Of a stretch of DNA of 64,000 nt, positions 7,992 to 17,615 are shown one piece after another. Origin of the DNA: Bacillota bacterium. Its GTDB lineage: Bacteria; Bacillota; Clostridia; Christensenellales; Christensenellaceae. The notes under the pieces were generated by a model. It saw only the letters and a list, made by a program, of their open reading frames with translations, was not told the DNA's origin and did no database searches. Numbering within the stretch: position 1 is the stretch's first letter; every line of letters begins with the position of its first letter. The DNA is taken from contig JAEYKI010000019.1 of assembly GCA_023408315.1 (NCBI GenBank), positions 1 through 64,000 of the forward strand. The letters are read 5' to 3'. Both the position numbers and the translations under genes were made by a program.

Positions 7992-10081
7992 AGCTTAAAT
8001 CCTTCTTCCTGTAACCGTTCCAGAACAGCAAGAAGTCTTTTGCATTGGATCGGGGTCGGTATTTTTTGAGGTATTTGACATGCAATCCGCAGGGCGGTAT
8101 GTTCATCTGGTGTAATCATTCTTTTGCTCGTAGCAAAACTTAGGGTATTCTGCCATTGTTGTGGAGTGATATCTATGATTCTTGTCATAATTTCCGCATC
8201 CGAAACTGTTCGCTGATCAGCCTTAGCTTCCCGTTCGGCGGCCTTTTGATCTTCCCGTCCAATGAGACACACCTCGATTTCAGGTGACAATCTATAGTCG
8301 ATACTTTGAACGCTTCTACAGCATCCTTCTTGTTTGCACCATTGAGTAACATTTTCAATTCCTCTTTTAGGATCGGTCAGCTTATCATAAACAAGTTCAG
8401 ATAATTCCGTCAGAGCATTAGCAACAGAATCCGGGACATTTTGGCGTGTCCAAATAGTCATCAAATCCAAATCCATTCCCGGGAACTGTTTCTGTATAAG
8501 CATATGAAAAAGAGCAATCGTATAGGTTACGATATTGGCGCGATAACCTTGTGAATACCACGGTTGATGCGTTACCATTAATTCAGTATACCTAAATAGC
8601 AGGACTAAAGCAACGCTTTCCTGAAAATATTTCTCGTTGAAGATAAGTCCGTCATCAGATGCTTCCCACTCCTCGCTTGTTGTTTTTGCGAATTCGGCAA
8701 AATTTGTTTGTGCACCACGGCTTACAATATGGGGCAAACCCCTCCAGGTGTTCCGGACCTTTGCAAGATCGGTTTTTGTTATAAGCTGATTTTTCGGATT
8801 CTGGAGTAGGAACTTCTTTTTTTCGCCCGCAGTCATGCGCATCTGTTTTTGCAAGTATTGTCCGCGCGCCCGCTCATAAAACCACTTTGTTTCATGCTGA
8901 AGGCCGCCTACCGCTCTTGCGTACAGACGCTGAGAGAACCTCTCCATACGGACATGGAAGGGATGTGTCGAGAAAAAATCGGCATCGCTGACTTTGTTCT
9001 GGCTGTTGGAGGAACGCGAAATGTTTTGAACAAGCTCGGTTGCTTCCTCTTTTAGCGTTCGCTCAATTACCGTTAGCTTCATCTGTACAAAGATGGTGCA
9101 AAGGTTGACCTTATCACGGAACCTTGCATTTGACAGCGATGCGGTAGTCTGCCCGCCGTTAATTATCTGAAAATCCCTTGCAGAGACAAGAAATTGTCCC
9201 TGTGGAGTGGATTCAATTTGAATATCCATTGCGGTAGCAGAAATGCCATTGTTATAAGCGAAGAACCTTTCAGGGGACTGCAGAATAGTAGCGCGTATTT
9301 TTTTGTTAACAGCTACTTTAGTGGAAAGAAACGACCGTATATTACCCTCAAGCAGACCGCTCCCGTATTTATCATAAATATCCGCCAATAGAGAGCCGGG
9401 GATAATGCATAGGTAACTTTTAAAGTCTTTTGTTGCGGTACCGCTTGCCTCCAGGCATGGTATGCCATGCTCGGAATGTTCTTTGAAATTAATCTCAATG
9501 ATATGTCGCCCCGTGTCCGAACCGCAGACCTTGAATAAGCGGTTAATATCCCATATTTGGCATTCAGACGAAATCTCGTCAATATCAGAGGACTCGAGTA
9601 TGGTTATTGCTGTACTGATGGTAGCAGTTGTAAAAATTAAAAGCTGATATTTGCGGATTTCTCTGCGCTTTTCTCGCAACAAGTCCACTAAGTCAGAGCA
9701 GGGTCTACTCATTTCAACTTCACGATGCAGGGTGGAGTTTAATGCTTGGTCGACAAAATAGTTGAGCCGTTCCTGTAGCTGCCTCGCCTGAGTTCTGGTA
9801 AGAATCCGTTCGCTTTCAGAAGCATCGTAGTCAGCGATTATCAGGCTCATGGTTTTGTCAAACTCATCGTAAGCGTATCCGTCAACACGCAGTTTCCGGT
9901 TGCGTTTTCCTGTCCCCTCAAAGTAGGCAGCAGTAAAGTCCATTAGGAATTCTGCTTCCTGCAGATATTGAGCAAAAGCGCTCACGAAAGACGCACTAGA
10001 ACCCTCGCCGGTAGCTGCCGCCTCAGCTTTAACTCCTTCTATGAAATCTTTTCGGAATTCCTGTACGTCCATATTATTCAA
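7988..10081 (-). CDS. AIPR family protein (abortive infection phage resistance)
   Basis: A 697-residue protein matching the AIPR family. The central block has FFAYNNGISATA, then FQIINGGQTTASL (about residues 265-315), the family hallmark, followed by LVQNISRSSNSQNKVSDADFF. No transmembrane segment is seen. It overlaps the preceding gene by 4 bp (ATGA) and the methylase by 4 bp. In the known MutL/Z1/AIPR clusters it is thought to act as an effector or specificity component. Its biochemical activity is not established from sequence. Confidence 0.92.
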   Translation of the reverse strand: MNNMDVQEFRKDFIEGVKAEAAATGEGSSASFVSAFAQYLQEAEFLMDFTAAYFEGTGKRNRKLRVDGYAYDEFDKTMSLIIADYDASESERILTRTQARQLQERLNYFVDQALNSTLHREVEMSRPCSDLVDLLREKRREIRKYQLLIFTTATISTAITILESSDIDEISSECQIWDINRLFKVCGSDTGRHIIEINFKEHSEHGIPCLEASGTATKDFKSYLCIIPGSLLADIYDKYGSGLLEGNIRSFLSTKVAVNKKIRATILQSPERFFAYNNGISATAMDIQIESTPQGQFLVSARDFQIINGGQTTASLSNARFRDKVNLCTIFVQMKLTVIERTLKEEATELVQNISRSSNSQNKVSDADFFSTHPFHVRMERFSQRLYARAVGGLQHETKWFYERARGQYLQKQMRMTAGEKKKFLLQNPKNQLITKTDLAKVRNTWRGLPHIVSRGAQTNFAEFAKTTSEEWEASDDGLIFNEKYFQESVALVLLFRYTELMVTHQPWYSQGYRANIVTYTIALFHMLIQKQFPGMDLDLMTIWTRQNVPDSVANALTELSELVYDKLTDPKRGIENVTQWCKQEGCCRSVQSIDYRLSPEIEVCLIGREDQKAAEREAKADQRTVSDAEIMTRIIDITPQQWQNTLSFATSKRMITPDEHTALRIACQIPQKIPTPIQCKRLLAVLERLQEEGFKL

Positions 10082-11019
10082 CTTTTTAGCCAGTCTGCCA
10101 ATGAGGACAAGCTTAATTCGTAATGCAAAGATTCAACTTGTATTGGAACATTTTGCCTTATGAGCCTTGGGAATGTGCCATCCACGCTGTACCGTTGCAA
10201 ACCGGAACAGTAATATTTCTGTTCAGAATATTCTTGTAAATCAATATAACCGCATGCACACAGTTTTGAGTGAAATAAGTCCAGCGCATCTGTGGCGGCG
10301 ATTAACTTGCTGCTGATCTGATGTACCGCATCGTTAAGGGACAACGCCCCAGCCTTATCCGGAGCTGCCTTGTCAATACGCATTACTACGAGTTCACCTT
10401 CATCAGCGCAGTCAAGTTGCTCAAGTGAAGAAATGGTTACGCGCGTTGAAGAGGAACCAACACTTTTTACTTCATACCAGTGATCTTTATATATAAAGTC
10501 TTGGTCGGCACCGTCGGCGCCTACCCAGCCCTTTATTGCAGTCAAGGCGGAACCGCTTTCTTCAATTCGTCCCTGCAAAAACAAGAGTTCGCCTAACAAT
10601 CCTTTACGTCTGTTTTCGTCAATCAATCCGCTTTTTTGTGATTCAAGTAATCGGCTCCATTGCTTGTAGCGTCTGATGACTAGTTCCAATGCTTCTTTCT
10701 CATTTGATGCTAAACGTGAGTGCTCAATAATATCAGAGCAAAGGATGGCAAAAACGCCTTCTTGTTCGTTGCGGAGAAGTTCAAATGAAAGCGCCCAGCG
10801 ATTATCAGTCTCCCTCTTGCGGCGAGTTACCGCCATAGATTTTGAGGATTCGATTGCTCCAACATCCTCGTTATGAATAAGTAACAGGGTTTTTTGGCTT
10901 ACTGATTGATAACCAATGTGCCATTCTAGTGGATGCTGGGTATCAATCTGCAGGAATCCGCCATCCTTATAATCAATGCTGGCCCATTGCCTCTGGAGGA
11001 TCTCAGGCGTTGTTTTCAT
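10078..11019 (-). CDS. PD-(D/E)XK nuclease-like protein (DUF4420)
   Basis: A 313-residue protein with a restriction-endonuclease fold signature. Glu144 (GLLGELLFL), Asp174 (DQDFIY) and Glu183-Val-Lys185 (WYEVKS) form the E...D...ExK constellation, so the active site looks intact. This pattern is characteristic of DUF4420/PD-(D/E)XK motif proteins that accompany Z1 helicases. Start and stop overlap the neighbouring genes by 4 bp. It is the best candidate for the DNA-cutting subunit of the operon. Confidence 0.88.
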   Translation of the reverse strand: MKTTPEILQRQWASIDYKDGGFLQIDTQHPLEWHIGYQSVSQKTLLLIHNEDVGAIESSKSMAVTRRKRETDNRWALSFELLRNEQEGVFAILCSDIIEHSRLASNEKEALELVIRRYKQWSRLLESQKSGLIDENRRKGLLGELLFLQGRIEESGSALTAIKGWVGADGADQDFIYKDHWYEVKSVGSSSTRVTISSLEQLDCADEGELVVMRIDKAAPDKAGALSLNDAVHQISSKLIAATDALDLFHSKLCACGYIDLQEYSEQKYYCSGLQRYSVDGTFPRLIRQNVPIQVESLHYELSLSSLADWLKS

Positions 11020-13796
11020 TCATCGTTATCCTCCTCTGGATCATAGTAGCTGCCCAACTCTAACTCAACCATATTTACTACGTAACTGGCTGTTTCTTCA
11101 GGCACTCCTGTAAACGGAAAACCCGCACCCAACGCGAAAAGAAAATCCGGCACTTGGCATCCTTCTTCGATTTGTGTCCGTATCTTGCCATTTTTATCTG
11201 TGCTGGTTCGGTCAACGGCGATAACGTGTAACATTAGAATGGGAGCACGTCCTTCAATGAGGTAAGCACTATCGGAAACGTGAGGTTTGTCGGGGTGTTC
11301 CCGTTTGAATTCTGCTTCCGCTTCCTCTCGTTGCTTTTTCGTTAACCCCAGCTTTGTTGCGCCGCCGGCGCCGACACGAACCTTGGTTCCACTGACACTG
11401 ATTTGTTCTGGTGTTGCAATAATGGTGCGGTTTTCAGGTTTCATCAACAGTTGCTCAGAACCGCAATATAATTCTGTATATTCATCTTTTGAGGAACCTT
11501 CAGCAATAACAACATCCCAGGGTGTATTACCCATTTTGTCTCTTATAAAGTCTGCAAGTGCTTGTCCCTGGAACGAGAGATGCCAAGGATGAGTTTTGAA
11601 ATCACGGAGAAGTTGCTCAACTTCATCTTTACTAACATTCTTCCAGAAATAGTGTGCGTCTTCACGAGTAGTCCGTTGTCCTATGGTATCCAGCCGATGA
11701 ACAAAATCCTTGAAAACATCCTCATTAGTTTTCAAAGATGCAAGGTCGGCTTTTAGTCGTGGAGTTTCCAGCAAACGCCCGGAAACAGCAACGGGGCGTT
11801 TGACCATCTTCCCTGTTCGCATTTTGTTTCTTGCAGTGACAATTAGGGAAGCGGGGTCTTGCCGAACCTTCAGCCCAAATTCCAGTGGTGTAAGGTTGGC
11901 GTTCTTCATCCTGGCAATTTCGAGCTTGAGTTCTTCCGCTGCTGCCGTTATGTACCCGTACCAGTCGATGGCTTCCGCACTTATCCAAAGCTTGAACAGA
12001 TCATCATATCCGGGACGGTAACCGAACCAACGTCCCATTTGCAGTAATGTGTCGTACATTTGTGATTTTCGGTAGAAGTAGCTGACGCATAATCCTTCAA
12101 GGGTTAACCCTCTGGACAGGCTGTTGCCGCCCACTGCGATAACACGCAAACCATCCTCGCGGTGGTTGAAGTAATCAAGACTTGTGGATCCGCTCTGCTG
12201 GTTTACCGCTCGTACATCTATCGGTGCTACAGACTTAAACAGATACTCCGAAAGGAACGTGTGCCATGGCATGGGATTTTCTGGCGAACTAGCTTTTTCA
12301 CCTAGTAAATGCTTATCCCAGATAACTTTTAAGTAAGCAATACCAGGTATTTTACTACTTTCTGTTTCAGACAAACGCGAGTAGTTTTGCAAATCAGAAC
12401 GCGTTTGCAAAATCCACGCAGTCGCCAAATCACGGATTTGGTTTTGAACGTCCGTGAATCTGCTGACATGAATCATCATGGAACGGTGAGCCTTGTAATC
12501 TCCGCGCACATCACGAATGCCGTTTATAAGCAGAAAATACGCCATGGCTTCTTTCATACTTGGAGGCAACTCGGTAACCAAGTGTCCTTTCTTATGATCG
12601 AATGGAAAAAAGGCATCCATTTCTGACGGGTGCAATTCTTCAAGTGCATCCCTGAAAGGCGCCTCCACACCGAAGATACTGTCAGCCCCAATATAGTTTG
12701 ACGGCGGCGCTAGGGAGTAGATGAAATCCCGCGGGAAAAGATCATCTCCACACATCTCGTCAGTAGTTTCAGGATTGATAAAAATATTCGCATATGGCGT
12801 TGCGGTAATGCCTAAATATGATGCTTGCCGAAATAACGCCAAAAGTGTTCGAACAGCTTCGTTAATAGCCGTTGGGTCTTCGTCTTCCTTTTTGGTGTTG
12901 ACGGAAGCATTATCAGCCTCATCGTCAATCAGGAGCATAGGTAAATCAATTTTTTGTCCGCCGACAGTATTATTATTCCTTAACCATCGAATGAGGTTGT
13001 TGAGTATGCTCTTGTTTTTTTTAACAACAAATATGACAGGATCGCTGACACTGAGCAACGACAAGTCGTTGCTTTTCAGTACATTTATGTCAAAATCCTT
13101 AACTACAGATGTAAAAGAAGCAATTCGTTTATTCGTTCCGTATCTTCCGACACCTACGGGTTCATTCCTGATTTCCTTTTTAGTTGGGTCAAGAAAATAT
13201 TCACTCTTTCTGCCAGAAAACTCCCCATCCAGCCGTTCCTGCGTTTGTTGACGCAAATTTTCCATCATACCCGCAAGCACAATGATAGCGCGGTAGCCCG
13301 TGTCTGCTGCCTTGTTGCAGATGGCTGTATAGTTTGCGGTTTTCCCGGATTGCACATCGCCCAGTACAAGACCGCGCCGCTGGAAGTCATCTTTCACTTT
13401 TGGGTCACCCAGAAGGTCGACAATCTCATCAGAAACACGTCCGAGATTTCCTGTTACTCTTGGATTCCAATGCTTTATCTCTTCAAGATACTTTTTGTAT
13501 CTGTTCCAAAAGAAAAAGTCGAGTTCAGAACGCCGTGACGGCAACCATGACTGGTGCGGCCGTTTGTCATCTTTAATTACTACACCAATATCCATGACGA
13601 CTACTATGTTGGCTTTGAGCCTTCGCTTCATGTCCTCAAACTCGTCGTCTGCCACAGGACAAAACGAGGCAAGTGACTGTCTGAGCGTATCCGCTATCTT
13701 ATCAAATTCAGCTTCACTGGGGGGTACTTCCTTAAACTGCGTATTTATGCTGGCAGAAATCATACCTTCTAACTGTTCCACATTATTTGCCGCCAT
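11016..13796 (-). CDS. Z1 domain superfamily II helicase-like ATPase
   Basis: A 926-residue P-loop protein. Walker A is GDVQSGKT at residues 146-153. A DEAD-type motif II lies in LLIDDEADNAS, and ITATPYANIF is the motif III region. The Z1 hallmark comes later: VIAVGGNSLSRGLTLEGL, then LLQMGRWFGYRPGYDDL. It probably moves along or remodels DNA for the associated nuclease. The gene starts on the last base of the MutL-like gene and overlaps the PD-(D/E)XK gene by 4 bp. Confidence 0.93.
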   Translation of the reverse strand: MAANNVEQLEGMISASINTQFKEVPPSEAEFDKIADTLRQSLASFCPVADDEFEDMKRRLKANIVVVMDIGVVIKDDKRPHQSWLPSRRSELDFFFWNRYKKYLEEIKHWNPRVTGNLGRVSDEIVDLLGDPKVKDDFQRRGLVLGDVQSGKTANYTAICNKAADTGYRAIIVLAGMMENLRQQTQERLDGEFSGRKSEYFLDPTKKEIRNEPVGVGRYGTNKRIASFTSVVKDFDINVLKSNDLSLLSVSDPVIFVVKKNKSILNNLIRWLRNNNTVGGQKIDLPMLLIDDEADNASVNTKKEDEDPTAINEAVRTLLALFRQASYLGITATPYANIFINPETTDEMCGDDLFPRDFIYSLAPPSNYIGADSIFGVEAPFRDALEELHPSEMDAFFPFDHKKGHLVTELPPSMKEAMAYFLLINGIRDVRGDYKAHRSMMIHVSRFTDVQNQIRDLATAWILQTRSDLQNYSRLSETESSKIPGIAYLKVIWDKHLLGEKASSPENPMPWHTFLSEYLFKSVAPIDVRAVNQQSGSTSLDYFNHREDGLRVIAVGGNSLSRGLTLEGLCVSYFYRKSQMYDTLLQMGRWFGYRPGYDDLFKLWISAEAIDWYGYITAAAEELKLEIARMKNANLTPLEFGLKVRQDPASLIVTARNKMRTGKMVKRPVAVSGRLLETPRLKADLASLKTNEDVFKDFVHRLDTIGQRTTREDAHYFWKNVSKDEVEQLLRDFKTHPWHLSFQGQALADFIRDKMGNTPWDVVIAEGSSKDEYTELYCGSEQLLMKPENRTIIATPEQISVSGTKVRVGAGGATKLGLTKKQREEAEAEFKREHPDKPHVSDSAYLIEGRAPILMLHVIAVDRTSTDKNGKIRTQIEEGCQVPDFLFALGAGFPFTGVPEETASYVVNMVELELGSYYDPEEDNDE

Positions 13797-15259
13797 TATA
13801 AGGCTCCTTCCTTCTGGTACTTTTCAATAATCCAAGGATAATTCACAAACGGGTCAGACAAAGCAAGCCTGTCCAGCAACTCTTTTTTTGCCGCATTTGA
13901 TGGCATCTGACTGAGCAGCAATTTCAGCATATTTTCCACATCGAGTGACGTTGTATCGGTTTCATTCTCTATTCGCTTTTCTGTTGTTAAGTCGATATAA
14001 AGCTGGTTAAGCGGAATGTCGCTTTCAATTGTTTTCAACAATGCTTCTATGTTCCGCTTAGTTTGCGGCGGAGCGTCCGAAAATATTTCGACTAAAGGAT
14101 GGTCGCGATTAATGCCATAAAAGAAACCGCCTTGCTTTCCCTTGAACCGTTGCCAAATGTGAATAACGGAATCACTTACCTCTTTCTTTCCTCTGAATAT
14201 CCATGTCTGTTTGCTGTATCCCGCCATTCTTTCAATGACAGCCTCCAGATTGTTTCGAATAACTTCCGGGGGAACTGCCGTAGATTTTTTAATGTCAAGT
14301 GTCCAGAGGCTGTCCAAATCATTAGGTATGTCGACTTGAATACGAGCCAGTTTTGAAAGCTCTCCTTGACGCATCATGCGAAACCACGTTCCCCAAACCA
14401 AAAGGCGCTTATTTCGATACACATAAAATCCCTGACTTTTGCGCAAGCCCTCCGTTCCACCCAGTTCCGCGATCTCTTCTGCAGATAAGTTTGAAATATG
14501 AGGCAGTATATAAGGGCGAAGAACTACCTTAGCGCCCTCGATATACAACTCTTCATCAGCCATTACCTGCGTATTTCTGCGTGTCAGGAAAGGGTCAGAA
14601 CTATCAATTGGTATACCATTCATTTTAATCTGGAGCTTTTTAAGACCGGTTTCTCCGCTGAGATATCGATGAAATACCAGAGAGAGATGGGCACGGACAT
14701 CATCCATCTTTCTGCCCATAGAGCGATCGAAATTCAATTCGCCGACTTTAAGCCTATCGAGATTCTGCCATACAACCAGTGTGCCGCTTTCAAATTCACG
14801 TAGGTTATCAATGCGGGGTATTGCGTTAATTTCGTCTTCGGTTTCCAACGCAATGAGCGACCATTCCCTAGTCTCGATTACATGATCAATATCCCATCGG
14901 CGGACTTCAATATTGCTGCCTTGCTTGCTGGCAACTGTTAATGAACGGCATTGAGACAAAGATGCAGTTTTTAGCCCAAGCCCAAAACGCCCTAAATCTG
15001 TGGCTGCACGTTTGTCATTTGGATTCTGGCTGCCATAACGCATAGCTGCTTCAAGTGCGGCAACATTCATTCCGCCGCCGTTATCCAGTATTGCGATATA
15101 TGAATCCCCAATTGGGAAGAAGAAGATTTCTGCACACGAAGCCAATGCTGAGATACTGTTATCAATAATGTCGGCAATCGCCGATTCCAGCGTATAGCCG
15201 ATAGCTCTGGTTGACTCTATCAGCGTTGGTGCGTACGGTGGGATGTTTATGCTTCTCAA
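13796..15259 (-). CDS. MutL/MORC-like GHKL ATPase
   Basis: A 487-residue GHKL-fold ATPase. The N box is ESAIADIIDNS (25-35, with Glu25, Asp30 and Asn34). The G1 box is LDNGGGM (58-64) and the G2 box is GRFGLGLKTAS (90-100). The rest resembles MutL-type transducer regions. Such proteins act as ATP-driven DNA clamps. It heads the large genes of the operon, 12 bp after the small gene at 15272. Proteins of this kind in Dcm/Vsr/Z1/AIPR operons have been described as prokaryotic relatives of MORC ATPases. Confidence 0.93.
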   Translation of the reverse strand: MRSINIPPYAPTLIESTRAIGYTLESAIADIIDNSISALASCAEIFFFPIGDSYIAILDNGGGMNVAALEAAMRYGSQNPNDKRAATDLGRFGLGLKTASLSQCRSLTVASKQGSNIEVRRWDIDHVIETREWSLIALETEDEINAIPRIDNLREFESGTLVVWQNLDRLKVGELNFDRSMGRKMDDVRAHLSLVFHRYLSGETGLKKLQIKMNGIPIDSSDPFLTRRNTQVMADEELYIEGAKVVLRPYILPHISNLSAEEIAELGGTEGLRKSQGFYVYRNKRLLVWGTWFRMMRQGELSKLARIQVDIPNDLDSLWTLDIKKSTAVPPEVIRNNLEAVIERMAGYSKQTWIFRGKKEVSDSVIHIWQRFKGKQGGFFYGINRDHPLVEIFSDAPPQTKRNIEALLKTIESDIPLNQLYIDLTTEKRIENETDTTSLDVENMLKLLLSQMPSNAAKKELLDRLALSDPFVNYPWIIEKYQKEGAL

Positions 15260-15271
15260 TTAGTCACCATC

Positions 15272-15511
15272 TCAATCTATAGAAAACTCCTGGCGCAGTA
15301 AATCAACAAGCTTTTCGGCCATTTTTTTGTCAATTTGTATAGACTGGCTAATCTTTTCAGGCATAACGCGTTCTGTAGTGCCAAAAGTATCAATTTGAAA
15401 ATATTTCTTGCCATTAAGCTCAAATACTGTGAATGCCGCAGTTGCGGGTTTATGGACAGTGTTTCTGTACTTGTCGATTCTATCAAATGATTCTGGATAA
15501 ATTAATGCCAT
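15272..15511 (-). CDS. Small conserved protein at the head of the defence operon
   Basis: A 79-residue protein. The start at 15511 is supported by AAAGGG 9 nt upstream. It resembles short proteins with the pattern NTVH....F.VFELNGKKYFQIDTFG...EK.SQSIQ, which I recall being mislabelled methionyl-tRNA formyltransferase in annotations; no such catalytic domain is present. It is 12 bp upstream of the GHKL gene and is the first gene of the operon, so a regulatory or sensing role is possible but unproven. Upstream lies an AT-rich promoter region (15560-15610). Confidence 0.7.
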   Translation of the reverse strand: MALIYPESFDRIDKYRNTVHKPATAAFTVFELNGKKYFQIDTFGTTERVMPEKISQSIQIDKKMAEKLVDLLRQEFSID

Positions 15512-15711
15512 AGATATAACCCTTTCCATTTGTACTAACAAATGCCTTTTCCTTGACATTAAAGAAAATATTTACAACTATATATATAATATAAACAAAG
15601 ATGTACAGGATTTCAATGTGCAGTTTGAATATTTTTGAATTATTATGTTGAATTTTAGATCAGATTATAGTCGTCATCATAGGTCTTCATTTTCAAAGTA
15701 TAAAAGGAGAA

Positions 15712-15743
15712 AAGAGCAGTCCTGATTGGACTGCTCTTAAAAA
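15712..15743. terminator. Bidirectional terminator
   Basis: A perfect 11-bp stem AAGAGCAGTCC/GGACTGCTCTT with a 5-nt loop at 15712-15738. It separates the defence operon promoter region from the mobilization genes that are read towards it. Confidence 0.75.
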
Positions 15744-15804
15744 TCCGGCTAATATTTAACACGCTTATATTTTAGTCGAAAAAAATACCAGCTTACGAAA
15801 GAAT

Positions 15805-16089
15805 TCAAGTGTTTTTTGCATCTTCAGGCAGCATCGCTGCCTGAATGTCAAGTAGTATTTGTTTATATTTCATCATTTCTTTTTTCAGAAGCTCCATATC
15901 GTTTTTATCAAACTGCCTTGTGATATGGAGCAGATGGAACAGGGATGTGAGTCGCATTGAAACACTCTTCAGCTGGGTAATCAGTTCGGGATATTCCGCC
16001 GAAGGGTATTCCTTGGGCGAATGGTCATAGATTAGCGAACGGATATAGTCCGACGCGGAGAGCTGTTTCGGGAAAGTATAGCGAGGCAC
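15805..16089 (-). pseudogene. MobC-like protein, N-terminally truncated
   Basis: The frame encodes 94 residues that align by eye with the C-terminal two thirds of the MobC-like protein at 16178-16537: YIRSLIYDHSPKEYP against YLRSLISGYMPKELP, then a helical region ending in LDIQAAMLPE against LDIHGSFVPE. The ribbon-helix-helix N-terminus is missing and the GTG at 16089 has no ribosome site. I therefore read it as a decayed duplicate of the relaxosome gene. A short functional variant is less likely. Confidence 0.6.
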
Positions 16090-16177
16090 CGGTTGACTAA
16101 AAAGTATTTTCTAAAGTTTTTTTCCAACGCAATGGTCTTTCATCAGTACATAGGCAATTAAAATGAAGTTCGCTTTA

Positions 16178-16537
16178 TCACGCCAAGCCGTTGCGCAGCA
16201 GCGGCTGGTCATCTTTACGGCTTTCTGGCACAAACGACCCGTGTATGTCCAGGACTGCCTTTCGTAAACGGTTGGCTTCATATTCGAATACTGCTCTGTC
16301 AATATGTCCGGTTGCATTTGCCCTGGCCGCAATCTGGTTCAGATTTGCACCGATTGCATGAAGCTCCCGAATCATATAATGATAATCCAAAGGGGGCAGT
16401 TCTTTGGGCATATAGCCGCTGATAAGTGAGCGCAAATAAGTCTCTTGCGGTAACCCAGACCTTTTCACTTGTTTACTGAGAAATTCTTTTTCCTTTGCAT
16501 TAAGGCGTATAATGATTTGGATATTCCGTTTTCTCAT
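16178..16537 (-). CDS. MobC-like mobilization (relaxosome) protein
   Basis: A 119-residue protein. The N-terminus MRKRNIQIIIRLNAKEKEFL is a typical ribbon-helix-helix DNA-binding start, followed by the MobC pattern SGLPQETYLRSLI and a helical region (IRELHAIGANLNQIAARANATG). Such proteins help the relaxase open oriT during conjugal transfer. AAGGAG lies 9 nt before the ATG. No relaxase gene is present downstream, so the mobilization module is incomplete. An oriT-like hairpin cluster lies about 4 kb away at 20395-20476. Confidence 0.85.
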   Translation of the reverse strand: MRKRNIQIIIRLNAKEKEFLSKQVKRSGLPQETYLRSLISGYMPKELPPLDYHYMIRELHAIGANLNQIAARANATGHIDRAVFEYEANRLRKAVLDIHGSFVPESRKDDQPLLRNGLA

Positions 16538-16555
16538 CGCTCTAGCTCCTTTTAA

Positions 16556-16987
16556 TTATTTCATCCACTTTTTCTTATCATAGTAACGTCTGAGATTTCT
16601 CAGGCCCGCATGAATTGTGGAGCATACTACGCTGTTGTTTACACCCTCCTCGTGGGCAATCTCTACTTTTTTCATACCGAGTATGTAATGGGCATATACG
16701 CGCCGCGCCTGAATAGGTGGCAGGTGTTCCAAAGCCTCCTGAAGCTGTTCCAGCGACACCTTACGGAGCAAGATTTCTTCAGGTGTCGGTTCTGTATAGA
16801 GAATGGCGTTTTCTATACCATCGTCACGGTCCAGCGAATAGTAGGCTTTATGATAGCATGTTCGCTGACGGTAATTGTTTTCCTGACGGTTGGCAAAAAG
16901 AAAAACGTCAGCAACATCGTCAGGGACCTCGATAAAACTGTCTGCCTTAGAAAACGGATAATGCTTGTGCAGGTTGATAATTGTCAT
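16556..16987 (-). CDS. Sigma-70-like protein of a mobile element
   Basis: A 143-residue protein with a sigma region 4-like helix-turn-helix at the C-terminus (LPPIQARRVYAHYILGMKK.EIAHEEGVNNSVV). The central EPTPEEILLRKVSLEQLQEAL resembles the linker found in small sigma factors of clostridial conjugative elements. No clear region 2 is present. GGAGG precedes ATG 16987. It follows the related gene at 17071-17505 and probably regulated transfer or excision genes of the former element. Confidence 0.75.
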   Translation of the reverse strand: MTIINLHKHYPFSKADSFIEVPDDVADVFLFANRQENNYRQRTCYHKAYYSLDRDDGIENAILYTEPTPEEILLRKVSLEQLQEALEHLPPIQARRVYAHYILGMKKVEIAHEEGVNNSVVCSTIHAGLRNLRRYYDKKKWMK

Positions 16988-17070
16988 TTGTTAAACCTCC
17001 AAAAGAACATAGAGGACAGGCGGCCTCAACACGCCTGTCCCGCCTGCAGATCGATAGGGCAAAAAGCCCT

Positions 17071-17505
17071 TCACTGATTAGCCAGAAAGTCCCGTTTCGT
17101 GGGGTTTCGTTTAAAGAAAGTCCTGAATTTTTTACGCACTGCCGCTATCGAATCCCGTGCGGCGTATTTGGAACAATTACACTGTCTTCCGATCTTCGAA
17201 TAGCTTAATCCATCTAATGCAAACAGAAAAAATCGCTGATGCTGAACTTCGGTACAGCTTTCCAGTACCATCATAATTTCCTGCAAGGTTTCTTTACGGA
17301 TAACCCACTCTTCCGGCGTTTCTGAATAACGGATAGTACTTTCACGGGCTATAATGGATTCGTTAAATTCCCTGCCATCCCAATGCCGCCGCTGTTCATG
17401 CGACAGGTTCTCGGCTTTTCGGTCTGCCTGCTCAAGATATTCATATACTTCGATGGATATTTCAGTTGATATGGTTTGTCCTTGAATTTTGATATATACT
17501 TTCAT
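17071..17505 (-). CDS. Sigma-70-like helix-turn-helix protein
   Basis: A 144-residue protein. The start at 17505 is chosen for AAAGGA 8-10 nt upstream. It shares the layout of its neighbour: a variable N-terminus, ETPEEWVIRKETLQEIMMVL in the middle, and a sigma-4-like unit (TEVQHQRFFLFALDGLSYSKIGRQCNCS.YAARDSI). The C-terminus is basic. The two are probably diverged duplicates. The function as a true sigma factor is inferred. Confidence 0.7.
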   Translation of the reverse strand: MKVYIKIQGQTISTEISIEVYEYLEQADRKAENLSHEQRRHWDGREFNESIIARESTIRYSETPEEWVIRKETLQEIMMVLESCTEVQHQRFFLFALDGLSYSKIGRQCNCSKYAARDSIAAVRKKFRTFFKRNPTKRDFLANQ

Positions 17506-17581
17506 GTTTTCATGTCCTTTCTGAAAGATTTGGGGCATTCAGAAATAACAGGAGGAGAATGGCAGTGCAAAAAAATAGGTA

Positions 17582-17615
17582 CAAAAAAACCCGGCTGAAT
17601 AATCGTCAGCCGGGT
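17582..17615 (-). terminator. Strong rho-independent terminator (minus strand)
   Basis: A 10-bp perfect stem ACCCGGCTGA/TCAGCCGGGT (17589-17598 and 17606-17615) is followed on the minus strand by seven T. It faces transcription coming from the riboswitch side, so it would end any transcript that reads past 17900. Confidence 0.85.
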
